This document shows positions 1 to 8,352 of a stretch of DNA of 9,336 nt, in pieces. The position numbers and the translations under genes are program-made. Origin of the DNA: Bacteroidales bacterium (GTDB lineage Bacteria; Bacteroidota; Bacteroidia; Bacteroidales; UBA932); assembly GCA_021443625.1 (NCBI GenBank), contig JABUTP010000036.1, positions 1-9,336 of the forward strand. Reading direction: 5' to 3'. Under the pieces are notes generated by a model that worked only from the letters and a program-made list of their open reading frames with translations, was not told where the DNA came from and did no database searches. How positions within the stretch are numbered: position 1 is the first letter of the stretch; every line of letters starts with the position of its first letter.

Positions 1-2010
1 AAGTTGGAATACAGTGCGACTCTGCAGCTCAAAAGGCTCCGGCTGCTCGATGACGGCACCATCTTCACAGGAGAGAGTGCCGGCATGAGATATGACCGGA
101 ACACCTTCACAATAGAGTTTGAAAGCATCTGTTTCAACTTCCAGCACGATATAGCGTATCAGTATATGCTGGAAGGTTACGATGCCGAGTGGTCCCTCCC
201 CTCCCAGCGGCAGGAGGTGCAATACACCAACATACGACCGGGCAGATACACCTTCAGGGTCAGGGGAATCAGCCGGCACGACGGACGCATACTGGACGAG
301 AAGGTTATGGCGATAAAGGTGGCGAGACCCTGGTGGAACAGCGTCTATGCCTGGATTTTCTACCTTTCGATGCTTTCGGCAACCATCCTGCTGGCGTGGA
401 GGTATTTCTATTCGCGTGTCGAACGCCGCTACTTTGACGAGAAGATTGACTTCTTCATCCATACCGCACACGACATCCGGACCCCTCTCAGTCTCGTGCT
501 GGCGCCGTTGGAAGATCTCGGGCGTAACGGTTCGCTGGACGAAGACGGCAAACGATATCTCTCGATAGCCCGGCGCAACGGCGACAAACTGATGTCGATG
601 ATAGGACGTCTGCTCGACTTCCAGAAGTCCGACTTGACTGGAACCCCTCTCAGGATGCAGATTTTCAACCTCCGCACCATCCTGACATCGGTTGTGGAAA
701 AATTCGTCCCTCTGGCCTCACAGAAGACGATTTCCCTCACCTTGGATTCCTGCCCCGACGATTGCCTGATAAAGGCCGACGGCGAACTCATAGACAAGGT
801 TATGGACAATCTCGTTTCCAACGCCATCAAATATACCGGCAGCGGCGGGGAAGTCCATATCAGTGCCTGGGCCAAACCCCGTACGGTCTATATAGAGGTG
901 GCGGACAACGGCATAGGCATACCCCTGAAAGCCCAGAAGAACATATTCCAACGATTCTACAGGGCAGACAACGCCGTCAATATGCAGGAAACCGGAAGCG
1001 GCATAGGGCTTTTGCTGTCGCGCCGCCTGGTACAGTTGCACGGAGGGTTCCTCAGTTTCAGGAGCAGCGAAGGGGAAGGCACCGTGTTCCGCATCTCCCT
1101 GCCGTTGGAGGCTGCTGCAGACTCTGTCGAACCCCCGATACCGGCTGAGACTCAGCAACTGGAAACTATCCGGGTCATTGTCCCACCGACTGCAGACGAA
1201 ACTCAGGAAATTCGGGAGCAGACGGACTGCGACACCATATTGTTTGTAGATGACAATGAGGAACTTTGCAGTTATGTCCGACTCTCTTTCAGGAGTTTTT
1301 ACAATGTTGTCACATACACCAACCCTCTCGACGCCCTGCAGTATCTGCGCGACGGAGGCATCTGCGACATTCTGGTTTCGGACGTGATGATGCCCGAGAT
1401 GCCGGGCGACGAACTGTGCCGCAGCATCAAGGAAAATCCCGAAACCCAGTGGCTGCCTGTGATTCTGCTCACGGCCCGTTCGGGCAGGGATTTTATGATA
1501 GAAGGCCTGGGCAAAGGGGCTGACGATTATGTGGTCAAGCCGTTTGACCCGGCCATCCTGCGCAGCCGCATCGAGACACTGCTGGCCAACCGCCGGCGGC
1601 TCAGCAGTTATTATCTTGATCGTTCGGCGGAACTCACCCGCGACGGAATGTCTGCGGAGGCAAATCCCGAGATCGGCAAAGGAGCAAGCGAGGCCGACAG
1701 ACTGTTTGTGGATAAGGCGACGAGAACAGTCATTGAGCATATCGCCGACGTGGAGTTCAGTGTGGATACCTTCTGCCGCGAAATGGCGATGAGCCGAACC
1801 CTTCTCTACGGCCGTCTCAAGACTCTCACTTCCCACTCGCCGCAGGATTTCATCCGTTTCATAAGGCTTGAAAAGGCTGCTTCGCTGCTTAGGGAAGGGA
1901 CCTCCGTGATGGACGTTTCCATAATGACCGGATTCGTCAATTCCAAACACTTCAGCACCGTTTTCAAGCGTCAATACGGGATATCCCCAAGCAGATTTTG
2001 TCAGAATTGA
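1..2010 (+). CDS. Hybrid two-component system sensor kinase/response regulator (HTCS), 5'-truncated
   Basis: This is the C-terminal part of a one-protein two-component regulator; the frame is open through base 1, so the start and the periplasmic propeller sensor lie upstream. Counting from the codon at 4-6, a Y_Y_Y-type beta-sandwich spans about 35-107 and one membrane segment about 113-133. A histidine kinase follows: H-box HDIRTPL with phospho-acceptor His156, N-box DNLVSNAIKYT (268-278), G1 box DNGIGI (301-306) and G2 box GSGIGL (331-336). A receiver domain (about 411-528) has acidic pair D416/D417, phospho-acceptor D460, T490 and K512. An AraC-type DNA-binding domain with two helix-turn-helix units ends the protein (about 570-665). 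All signalling residues are present, so it looks functional. In this family, periplasmic oligosaccharide binding triggers phosphorelay to the receiver and activation of the adjacent PUL. The adjacent operon starting at 2069 is the likely target (inference). Confidence 0.95.
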   Translation, partial: KLEYSATLQLKRLRLLDDGTIFTGESAGMRYDRNTFTIEFESICFNFQHDIAYQYMLEGYDAEWSLPSQRQEVQYTNIRPGRYTFRVRGISRHDGRILDEKVMAIKVARPWWNSVYAWIFYLSMLSATILLAWRYFYSRVERRYFDEKIDFFIHTAHDIRTPLSLVLAPLEDLGRNGSLDEDGKRYLSIARRNGDKLMSMIGRLLDFQKSDLTGTPLRMQIFNLRTILTSVVEKFVPLASQKTISLTLDSCPDDCLIKADGELIDKVMDNLVSNAIKYTGSGGEVHISAWAKPRTVYIEVADNGIGIPLKAQKNIFQRFYRADNAVNMQETGSGIGLLLSRRLVQLHGGFLSFRSSEGEGTVFRISLPLEAAADSVEPPIPAETQQLETIRVIVPPTADETQEIREQTDCDTILFVDDNEELCSYVRLSFRSFYNVVTYTNPLDALQYLRDGGICDILVSDVMMPEMPGDELCRSIKENPETQWLPVILLTARSGRDFMIEGLGKGADDYVVKPFDPAILRSRIETLLANRRRLSSYYLDRSAELTRDGMSAEANPEIGKGASEADRLFVDKATRTVIEHIADVEFSVDTFCREMAMSRTLLYGRLKTLTSHSPQDFIRFIRLEKAASLLREGTSVMDVSIMTGFVNSKHFSTVFKRQYGISPSRFCQN

Positions 2011-2068
2011 AACCTTTTATGATAGAATTCAAACCCCGCCAATGAAATCACGGGGTTAGATTTGTATC
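2011..2068 (+). promoter_or_regulatory. Candidate promoter/operator region of the structural operon
   Basis: This 58-base gap separates the regulator gene from the GH16 gene and is the longest non-coding stretch in the window. The sequence TAGATTTG at 2057-2064 matches the Bacteroidota -7 promoter consensus TAnnTTTG exactly. No TTTG-like -33 element is seen at the usual spacing upstream (about 2033-2038), which would fit a promoter that needs an activator. A transcript from this -7 element would begin at about the GH16 start codon and be almost leaderless, which is a weakness of the call. An inverted repeat overlaps the element. The promoter role is inference; the GH16 gene could instead be read through from the regulator gene. 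Confidence 0.35.
2032..2057. repeat. Inverted repeat, 7-bp arms with 12-base spacer
   Basis: The arms AACCCCG (2032-2038) and CGGGGTT (2051-2057) are perfect reverse complements separated by 12 bases. As RNA this would be a short stem-loop. It is followed only by a weak T-rich run, so it is not a convincing intrinsic terminator, although it could partly end the regulator transcript. It sits where the -33 region would lie for the TAGATTTG element, so an operator or attenuator role is also possible. The repeat is seen directly; its function is unknown. Confidence 0.4.
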
Positions 2069-3463
2069 ATGAAAAGAATAAAATCACTGGTTCTTGCAAC
2101 TATTCTTGCCGGATGCACCGGCAACATCTCCGCCCAGGATTACGAACTGGTGTGGGGCGACGAGTTTGACGGCAACACTCTCGGGACTTTGTGGAATGTC
2201 GAGGTGGTGGCCAATCCCTCCAACAACGAGCTGCAGCATTACACCGACCGGAGCGAAAACGTCCGTATCGAAAACGGCAATCTTGTCCTTACCGCCCGCC
2301 GCGAAAATTACGGCAAGCGCAAATTCACTTCAGGCCGCGTGAACACCTTCGGCAAGGTGACGTTCACCCACGGGAGGATTGAGGCGAGGGTTAAGCTGCC
2401 CCGTCTGGCAAACGGGCTTTGGCCGGCATTCTGGATGATGGGAGATGACCCCTCCCCCGCATCCTGGCCCGCCTGCGGTGAAATTGACATATTCGAAGCC
2501 GGCCACAAGGACGGCCTGACAAGCGGCAATTCAGAAAGGTTGTTTGCCGGCTGCCTCCATTGGGGCAGGGATATCCCCGGCCACGAAATGCTCTATCTCG
2601 GCAGCAGGGTGGCCGAATACGACATCACGGGCGATTACCATATATTCTCCGCCGTCTGGGATGAGAGCGAAATCGCCTTCTACCTCGACGACTGCGCAGA
2701 ACCATATTACACGGCAGACATAGGCGGACAGACATCCGCCGGTGCCTATTTCCACCACCCGTTCCACATCCTGTTCAACCTTGCCGTAGGCGGAGACTAT
2801 CCCGACATCCACGAAGAGGCCGGCATCACCGCTCTTGCCGGCAGCAAGGCTGAGGCGTCAATGTATATAGATTACGTGCGCGTATATCAGAAAGCTGGTG
2901 CCCGCAACGTCAGCGTAAAGGAAACACCCCGGAAGGTTTCCATGGATTCCAAGGATTTCATCCTCCCCTCAGCACCCAAGCCGGCACACCCCTCCTCCAA
3001 CGTAATCGCGATAGCCGGCAACTGGTACAGCCGTGTCGGGGACGGAGACTTCGCCACGTGGAGCTCACCCGGGGAGTCTCTCACCTACGTTAAGACCGAC
3101 CTCAAGAAGCGGGCCCGCAGAATCCGGAACTTCACATACGTTGGATACAACATCCGTCGTGACTACGGCGTAGTGGATTGCTCCAAGATGAGTGCGCTAC
3201 ATTTTGACGTATATGTCACGGAAGGGATGTCGATCGGCGTGACACCCGTTTCCAAAGACCCCCTGGACGACGATTCGCGCAATGTGGAGCACGTGTTGCG
3301 GTTTGATGTCCAGCCCGGCTGGAACTCCATCGACGTCCCGCTCATAGAATTCCGCCGCGGCACCCCCGGATTCGATCTTTCAAGGATACATCTGCTTAAA
3401 TGGGACGGCGGCAACGGAACCTCTGACATTGTCATAGACAACGTATATTTCTATCATAATTAA
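2069..3463 (+). CDS. GH16 endo-beta-glucanase (laminarinase/licheninase-like) with C-terminal carbohydrate-binding-like module
   Basis: This is a secreted glycoside hydrolase family 16 enzyme of 464 residues. The catalytic domain (about 25-275) carries the signature EIDIFE at 138-143: Glu138 as nucleophile, Asp140 as helper and Glu143 as acid/base. The motif NNELQHYTDR (52-61), GLWPAFWMM (116-124) and CLHWG (162-166) match beta-1,3- and mixed-linkage beta-glucanases of Bacteroidota PULs. A proline-rich linker (about 300-310) leads to a beta-rich module (about 311-464) resembling C-terminal carbohydrate-binding-like domains of other Bacteroidota glycanases. The N-terminus has a lipobox-like LAGC (Cys16), suggesting a lipoprotein; a signal peptidase I site after ISA (22/23) is an alternative. 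Expected action is endo-cleavage of beta-1,3- or beta-1,3-1,4-glucan at the cell surface, feeding the SusC/SusD pair 17 bases downstream. Exact linkage preference cannot be read from sequence. The ATG at 2069 is chosen because the signal peptide begins there. Confidence 0.93.
   Translation: MKRIKSLVLATILAGCTGNISAQDYELVWGDEFDGNTLGTLWNVEVVANPSNNELQHYTDRSENVRIENGNLVLTARRENYGKRKFTSGRVNTFGKVTFTHGRIEARVKLPRLANGLWPAFWMMGDDPSPASWPACGEIDIFEAGHKDGLTSGNSERLFAGCLHWGRDIPGHEMLYLGSRVAEYDITGDYHIFSAVWDESEIAFYLDDCAEPYYTADIGGQTSAGAYFHHPFHILFNLAVGGDYPDIHEEAGITALAGSKAEASMYIDYVRVYQKAGARNVSVKETPRKVSMDSKDFILPSAPKPAHPSSNVIAIAGNWYSRVGDGDFATWSSPGESLTYVKTDLKKRARRIRNFTYVGYNIRRDYGVVDCSKMSALHFDVYVTEGMSIGVTPVSKDPLDDDSRNVEHVLRFDVQPGWNSIDVPLIEFRRGTPGFDLSRIHLLKWDGGNGTSDIVIDNVYFYHN
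2999..3460 (+). other. C-terminal beta-sandwich-like module of the GH16 enzyme
   Basis: Residues about 311-464 of the GH16 protein lie beyond the catalytic domain and after a Pro/Ser/Ala-rich linker. They show alternating hydrophobic strands and a core pattern: ALHFDVYV, then WNSIDVPL, then HLLKWDGGNG and IDNVYFY at the end. This pattern recurs at the C-terminus of several Bacteroidota GH16 enzymes and glycan-binding proteins and is thought to bind carbohydrate. No binding residues can be assigned from sequence alone. The boundaries are approximate. Confidence 0.6.
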
Positions 3464-3480
3464 CCAATAAACCAACCAAC

Positions 3481-6400
3481 ATGAGATTTTCAATTCAAAA
3501 GATGCTTTGCCTGCTGGGCATTGTCACCGCAATGTCGGCAGCAACGGTGCAAAGCGCTAAAGCGGCTGAAGCCGTGCAGAATTCTCAGCAGAACTACCAG
3601 ATTACCGGTGTTGTGACCGACGGTACCCTGCCGGTAATCGGAGCATCTGTAGTGTATGGCACCAAAGGCACGGTCACCGATCTTGACGGCCGTTTCACCA
3701 TAGAGGTGGAACCCGGCACTATGTTGACCTTCAGTTGTCTCGGCTACAAGACTGTCGAGATGGCCGCAGCCGACGGAATGCTGGTCACCATGCCCGAAGA
3801 CGCCACTCTGCTTGAAGGAACAGTAGTCACCGCCCTCGGCATCAAGAGGGACCGCAAGGCTCTCGGTTACGGCCTGGGCGAAGTCAAGGGTGACGACCTT
3901 ACCAAAGCCAAGGAGACCAACGTCATCAACTCTCTGGCAGGAAAAATCCCCGGCCTGGTCATCAGCCAGACTGCAGGCGGGCCTTCGGGTTCCACCCGCG
4001 TAATCCTGCGAGGCAGCACCGAGATGACCGGCAACAACCAGCCCCTCTATGTAGTGGATGGAGTGCCTCTCGACAACAGCAGCTTCGGCTCGGCTTCCAC
4101 ATCGGGCGGATACGACCTCGGTGACGGCATCTCAGCCATCAACCCCGACGACATCGAGACTATGACGGTGCTCAAGGGCCCCGCCGCTTCCGCACTCTAC
4201 GGCAGCCGCGCATCCCACGGCGTAATCCTCATCACCACCAAACAGGCGAGCAAGGAACGTTACAGCATCGAGTACAACGGCACTTTCACGATTGACACCC
4301 AACTGGCCAAATGGAACGACATCCAGCAGACATACGGTATGGGAAGCAACGGCACATATTCGGTAAACGCCGTTTCCAACACCAACAAGAGCTGGGGTCC
4401 CAAGGCTGACGGCACCAACATGCTGAAGTATTTCGACGGCGTGGAGCGCCCCTATCTCATCATTCCCGACAATACCTCCAACTTCTTCCGCACCGGTTTC
4501 ACCACCACCAACTCGGCGGTTCTCGGCGTAACCAACGGCAAGACGGGTGTCCGCTTCACATTCACCGACCTCAGGAACAGCGACATCGTTCCCAATTCCG
4601 GAATGGACCGCGACATATTCAACCTCAGGGCCAACACCTCCGCCGGCAAGTTCGACTTCGACTTCAGCGGCAACTACACCCACGAGAACGTCAACAACCG
4701 TCCCGCACTCGGCGACAGCAAGTCCAACGTGGGCAAGAACCTCATGACCCTTGCCACCACCTACAACCAGGAATGGCTCAAGACCTACGAAGACGACCGC
4801 GGTGAATACTGCAACTGGAACGGAATGGACCCCTACAACGTGAATCCCTATTGGGACATCTACAAGAACAGCAACCTTTCAAAAAAAGACATCTTCCGTC
4901 TGTCCGGCAAGGTGGTGTTCAATGCAAACGAGCATCTCAAGATTCAGAGCACGCTCGGTTCGAGCATGACCTGGTTTGACTTCCAGGACTACAAGGCTCC
5001 CACCACCCCGGGATTCGAGTCGGGCTACCTGCTGGAGAACAGGTATGCCAACAATATGCTCAACTTCGAGACTCTGGCCCTCTACAACAATCGTTGGGGC
5101 GACTTCGACCTCAACGCCACCTTGGGCGGCAACGTCTATCGGGTCAACAACGACAATCTGACAATCACCGCTCAGGATATGAAAATCCGCGACGTGGTGA
5201 GCATAATGAGTTTCAACGAAGTCAGCACCCAGCCCTCGAGTTACCGCAAACTCATCAACTCGCTGTTCGCTTCGGCAAGTCTCGGATGGCGCCATATGCT
5301 CTATCTCGACGCCACCGTCCGCGGTGACCAGTCATCCACCCTTCCCGTAAAGAACAATCTTTACATCTATCCTTCGGTATCGGGCAGCTTCGTCTTCTCC
5401 GAACTGTTGAACACCGGCAGCGGATTCACCTACGGAAAACTTCGCGCTTCGTGGGCACAGGTGGGTTCCGACACCGACCCCTACCAGCTCGGTCTGGTGT
5501 ATTCCAAGTCCAAGTTCAGTTATCCCGGCTACACCATCGGTTTCGTTGACAACACCACGATGCCCAACAAGGACCTGCTCCCCACCAGGACCAACTCCAT
5601 TGAACTCGGTCTCGACATGCGTATGGTCAACGACCGCATCGGCCTGGACATCACCTATTACAGGCAGTCGAGCCGCAACCAGATTATCGGTATGGCGACA
5701 TCCTGGACTTCGGGTTACACCTATCGTCTCATCAATGCCGGCGAAATCCGCAACTCAGGTATCGAGATTGCCCTCAACACCCGTCCGGTACAGATGGGCG
5801 ACTTCTCTTGGGATTTGAACCTCAACTTCTCGAAGAACAACAACAAGGTCATCTCGCTTGTTGACGATATGGATATGTTCGAACTCGAGAAGGCTGCCTG
5901 GCTGGACGTTCAGGTGGCCGCCAAGGTGGGCGAGAACTTCGGCTCAATCATCGGCCCCGACTTCGTGAGGAACTCCAAGGGAGAGATTGTAATCGACCCC
6001 GCCACCGGACTCCCCTGCTACGACAAGAGCAATCACGTGCTCGGCAACGCATCCTGGGACTGGACCGGTGGCCTGCTAAGCAACCTGACGTGGAAGAATC
6101 TCTCGCTCGTGGCGCTGTTTGACGTCAAGTGGGGTGCCGACCTCTATTCAATGTCTGCCCGTGCCGCTTATGAGAGCGGCAAGAGTTCCGCGACACTGGA
6201 AGGCCGTGACGAATGGTATGCATCCGAAGAGGCCCGCATCGCGGCAGGTTTCCCCAAGGGTTCCCCCAACTGGACTCCCACCGGTGGTTTTGTGGCCCCC
6301 GGCGTCATCGACAATGGTGACGGCACCTATCGTCCCAATGATGTCATCATAAATCCCGAGGACTACTGGATGTCCGTCTGCCGCAACGCCCCGGCGATGT

Positions 6401-6654
6401 TCGTGTATGACAACTCCTACATCAAATGCCGCGAGATTACCCTCTCCTACTCTCTTCCTTCGAATATTCTCAAAGACTCGTTCGTGAAGGGCGCCACATT
6501 CTCGTTCGTGGCCCGCAACCCCTTCATAGTATGGAAGAACATCCCCAACATCGACCCCGATTCCAACTACAACAACACAACCGGTATGGGACTCGAATAC
6601 GGTTCGCTCCCCTCACGCAGGAGCTTTGGTTTCAACGTCAACCTGAAATTCTAA
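3481..6654 (+). CDS. SusC/RagA-family TonB-dependent outer-membrane glycan transporter
   Basis: This 1057-residue protein is an outer-membrane importer of oligosaccharides, powered through TonB. A signal peptide covers about 1-29, with likely cleavage near SAKAA. A carboxypeptidase-regulatory-like beta-sandwich follows (about 40-107), including the family pattern GASVVYGTKGTVTDLDGRF (54-72). A TonB-box-like stretch VVTALGIKR lies at 115-123. The plug domain (about 130-255) contains GKIPGLVI, LYVVDGVPLDN and LKGPAASALYGSRASHGVI (231-249), all SusC hallmarks. The rest is the beta-barrel, ending in a terminal Phe (FNVNLKF) as usual for outer-membrane barrels. Length is typical for the family and no frameshift is visible. 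The gene starts 17 bases after GH16 and ends 13 bases before susD, so all are co-transcribed. Substrate is inferred from the GH16 neighbour as beta-glucan oligosaccharides. The leader before the ATG is an A/C-rich unstructured run with no Shine-Dalgarno. Confidence 0.96.
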   Translation: MRFSIQKMLCLLGIVTAMSAATVQSAKAAEAVQNSQQNYQITGVVTDGTLPVIGASVVYGTKGTVTDLDGRFTIEVEPGTMLTFSCLGYKTVEMAAADGMLVTMPEDATLLEGTVVTALGIKRDRKALGYGLGEVKGDDLTKAKETNVINSLAGKIPGLVISQTAGGPSGSTRVILRGSTEMTGNNQPLYVVDGVPLDNSSFGSASTSGGYDLGDGISAINPDDIETMTVLKGPAASALYGSRASHGVILITTKQASKERYSIEYNGTFTIDTQLAKWNDIQQTYGMGSNGTYSVNAVSNTNKSWGPKADGTNMLKYFDGVERPYLIIPDNTSNFFRTGFTTTNSAVLGVTNGKTGVRFTFTDLRNSDIVPNSGMDRDIFNLRANTSAGKFDFDFSGNYTHENVNNRPALGDSKSNVGKNLMTLATTYNQEWLKTYEDDRGEYCNWNGMDPYNVNPYWDIYKNSNLSKKDIFRLSGKVVFNANEHLKIQSTLGSSMTWFDFQDYKAPTTPGFESGYLLENRYANNMLNFETLALYNNRWGDFDLNATLGGNVYRVNNDNLTITAQDMKIRDVVSIMSFNEVSTQPSSYRKLINSLFASASLGWRHMLYLDATVRGDQSSTLPVKNNLYIYPSVSGSFVFSELLNTGSGFTYGKLRASWAQVGSDTDPYQLGLVYSKSKFSYPGYTIGFVDNTTMPNKDLLPTRTNSIELGLDMRMVNDRIGLDITYYRQSSRNQIIGMATSWTSGYTYRLINAGEIRNSGIEIALNTRPVQMGDFSWDLNLNFSKNNNKVISLVDDMDMFELEKAAWLDVQVAAKVGENFGSIIGPDFVRNSKGEIVIDPATGLPCYDKSNHVLGNASWDWTGGLLSNLTWKNLSLVALFDVKWGADLYSMSARAAYESGKSSATLEGRDEWYASEEARIAAGFPKGSPNWTPTGGFVAPGVIDNGDGTYRPNDVIINPEDYWMSVCRNAPAMFVYDNSYIKCREITLSYSLPSNILKDSFVKGATFSFVARNPFIVWKNIPNIDPDSNYNNTTGMGLEYGSLPSRRSFGFNVNLKF

Positions 6655-6667
6655 CGACCCGAGCGAT

Positions 6668-8332
6668 ATGAAAAAGATATTATACAGCGTTTTGTCAGTC
6701 ATTCTGGCGGGAATGTCACTTGCATCCTGCTCAGACAAGTTCATGACTGACTTCAATACCGACCCTTCCAAGGCAATGTCGATGGACCCCAACGCACAGC
6801 TGACCACCGCGGAGCTGCTTCTCAACGGAGACCTCGGCATGGTGGAGATCTATCGCAACTACCTCTACGCTTTTACCCAGCAGTTGATGGGTTGCTGGAA
6901 CACCACCAACTACGGCGGCAGGCACACCCTTGCCGACAACGAAACCCAACGTGTCTGGGTAACCCTCTATTCCCAGGGAATCAAGAATGTCGTCAGTGGA
7001 ATAAACAATTCGGAGAAAGGCTCCAACATCGAGTCGGCGCTCCGCATCTGGCGTGTATATCTGAGTTCCGTCATCACCGACATCTACGGCGACTGCCCCT
7101 ACAGCGAGGCCGGTTTGGGATATATCGACGGCATCAGCAACCCCAAATACGACTCACAGGAAGATATCTACAACGATTTCTTCAAGGAGCTTGCCGAGGC
7201 CGGGGCAAATCTGGACCGTTCCCGCGACATCATCACCGGCGACCTCATTTATGACGGCGACATAGAGAGCTGGAAAAAGCTGGCCAACTCGCTCCGTATG
7301 CGTTTTGCGATGCGTATCTCCAATGTCAGTCCCGAAAAAGCACAGGCCGAGTTCGAAGCCGCCCTTGCGGCTGACGGCGGCATCTTTACCTCCAAGTCGG
7401 ACGATGCACTTGTAAAACACATGAGTGTGGCATTCAGCTTCGGTCAGGAGTCCTACAGCGACTATCGCGGCAACTCCCTTTCGCAGCTTATGTTTGGCAA
7501 CGACCCCTCCAACAACCCGAGTTTTGTATGCTCCACATTCTATAATATGCTTACCGAGAAGAATGACCCCCGAGCCTACAGCATAATGCGTTACTATTTT
7601 GACGGCTTTATGAGTGCAACGAGCCCCGACGGCCGCATCGACATCACCGACGAGGTTCTCGAGAAGGGGGTGAAGGTTTATCCCCGCGACCCGGGTGCAT
7701 ACGCCTGGGAACCCTGGCCCAGCCAGTTTCACGAGAGCGAACTCATAGCAGCGGCTGCAAGTTCACACCCGGGAGTAAGTTTCGAATTGAAGTATGAACT
7801 CGAACCCAAGATTGCCACCAACTTCCTGAGGAGCGACAACCCCGGCGTTATCATAACTTTTGCCGAGACCCGTTTCCTCCTTGCGGAAGCAGCATCGAAA
7901 GGATGGGCGGTCGGCGGCAGTGTCAGCGAATACTATGGGGCCGGCGTCAGTGCAGCCATCAGGTTCCTTGCCGACAACTATGCCACAAGAATCATTACCG
8001 ATGGCGAGATTGAGGCATACATCAATGCAAACCCCGTGGTGGAAGGCAATGCGGAGCAGTGCAGATATGCAATCAACAGCCAGGCGTGGATTCTGCATTT
8101 CACCAATCCCAACGAGTGCTGGGCCAACCAGCGCCGCTCGGGATATCCCCGGCTCAAGTCACCCGCAGAATACGGTTTCGGCCAGTTCCTGACAGGCGGC
8201 TCCGAGATTCCGGTGCGCCTGCCCTATCCCGTTCTCGAATCTTCTTACAACAAGAAGAACTATGACGATGCCCTCAGCCGTATGGGCGGCACCGACAGTT
8301 GGAATACCCACTTGTGGTGGGACGTTGACTAA
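6668..8332 (+). CDS. SusD/RagB-family nutrient-binding outer-membrane lipoprotein (SusD-like_2 type)
   Basis: This 554-residue protein is the surface partner of the upstream SusC; in this family it forms a lid over the barrel and captures glycan. The signal peptide ends in the lipobox LASC with Cys21 as lipidation site. The mature N-terminus TDFNTDPSKA (27-36), the segment VITDIYGDCPYSEA (135-148), SWKKLANSLRMRFAMRISN (201-219) and the C-terminal RLPYP...WWDVD are typical of the SusD-like_2/RagB branch (Pfam PF12771) rather than the classical starch SusD. Helical TPR-like segments such as FAETRFLLAEAASKG (398-412) are visible. It lies 13 bases after susC and 20 bases before the next lipoprotein gene. 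The specific ligand cannot be read directly; a beta-glucan is inferred from the GH16 enzyme. Length is normal and the frame intact. Confidence 0.95.
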   Translation: MKKILYSVLSVILAGMSLASCSDKFMTDFNTDPSKAMSMDPNAQLTTAELLLNGDLGMVEIYRNYLYAFTQQLMGCWNTTNYGGRHTLADNETQRVWVTLYSQGIKNVVSGINNSEKGSNIESALRIWRVYLSSVITDIYGDCPYSEAGLGYIDGISNPKYDSQEDIYNDFFKELAEAGANLDRSRDIITGDLIYDGDIESWKKLANSLRMRFAMRISNVSPEKAQAEFEAALAADGGIFTSKSDDALVKHMSVAFSFGQESYSDYRGNSLSQLMFGNDPSNNPSFVCSTFYNMLTEKNDPRAYSIMRYYFDGFMSATSPDGRIDITDEVLEKGVKVYPRDPGAYAWEPWPSQFHESELIAAAASSHPGVSFELKYELEPKIATNFLRSDNPGVIITFAETRFLLAEAASKGWAVGGSVSEYYGAGVSAAIRFLADNYATRIITDGEIEAYINANPVVEGNAEQCRYAINSQAWILHFTNPNECWANQRRSGYPRLKSPAEYGFGQFLTGGSEIPVRLPYPVLESSYNKKNYDDALSRMGGTDSWNTHLWWDVD

Positions 8333-8352
8333 CCCATATTCCCTGATCAACA

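Noticed and set aside
4..6. TTG at position 4 as the start of the regulator
   Set aside because: The frame is already open at base 1 and the protein would start inside the periplasmic region, with no sensor and no signal peptide. The gene is truncated by the window edge.
718..1974. Long antisense open frame of 418 codons inside the regulator gene
   Set aside because: It lies fully opposite intact kinase, receiver and AraC motifs, and its translation has no recognisable domain. Codon bias of the sense gene explains the lack of stops.
2032..2064. Strong intrinsic terminator after the regulator gene
   Set aside because: The stem has only 7 pairs with a 12-base loop, and the following bases are not a true T-tract. 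It is reported only as an inverted repeat.
4132..4683. Antisense open frame opposite the SusC plug and first barrel strands
   Set aside because: The translation is low-complexity Val/Gly/Glu-rich, typical of a shadow of Asn/Asp/Thr-rich sense codons, and the sense strand is a clear SusC.
7154..7732. Antisense open frame opposite susD
   Set aside because: No domain or start context is seen, and the sense strand carries unbroken SusD-like_2 motifs.
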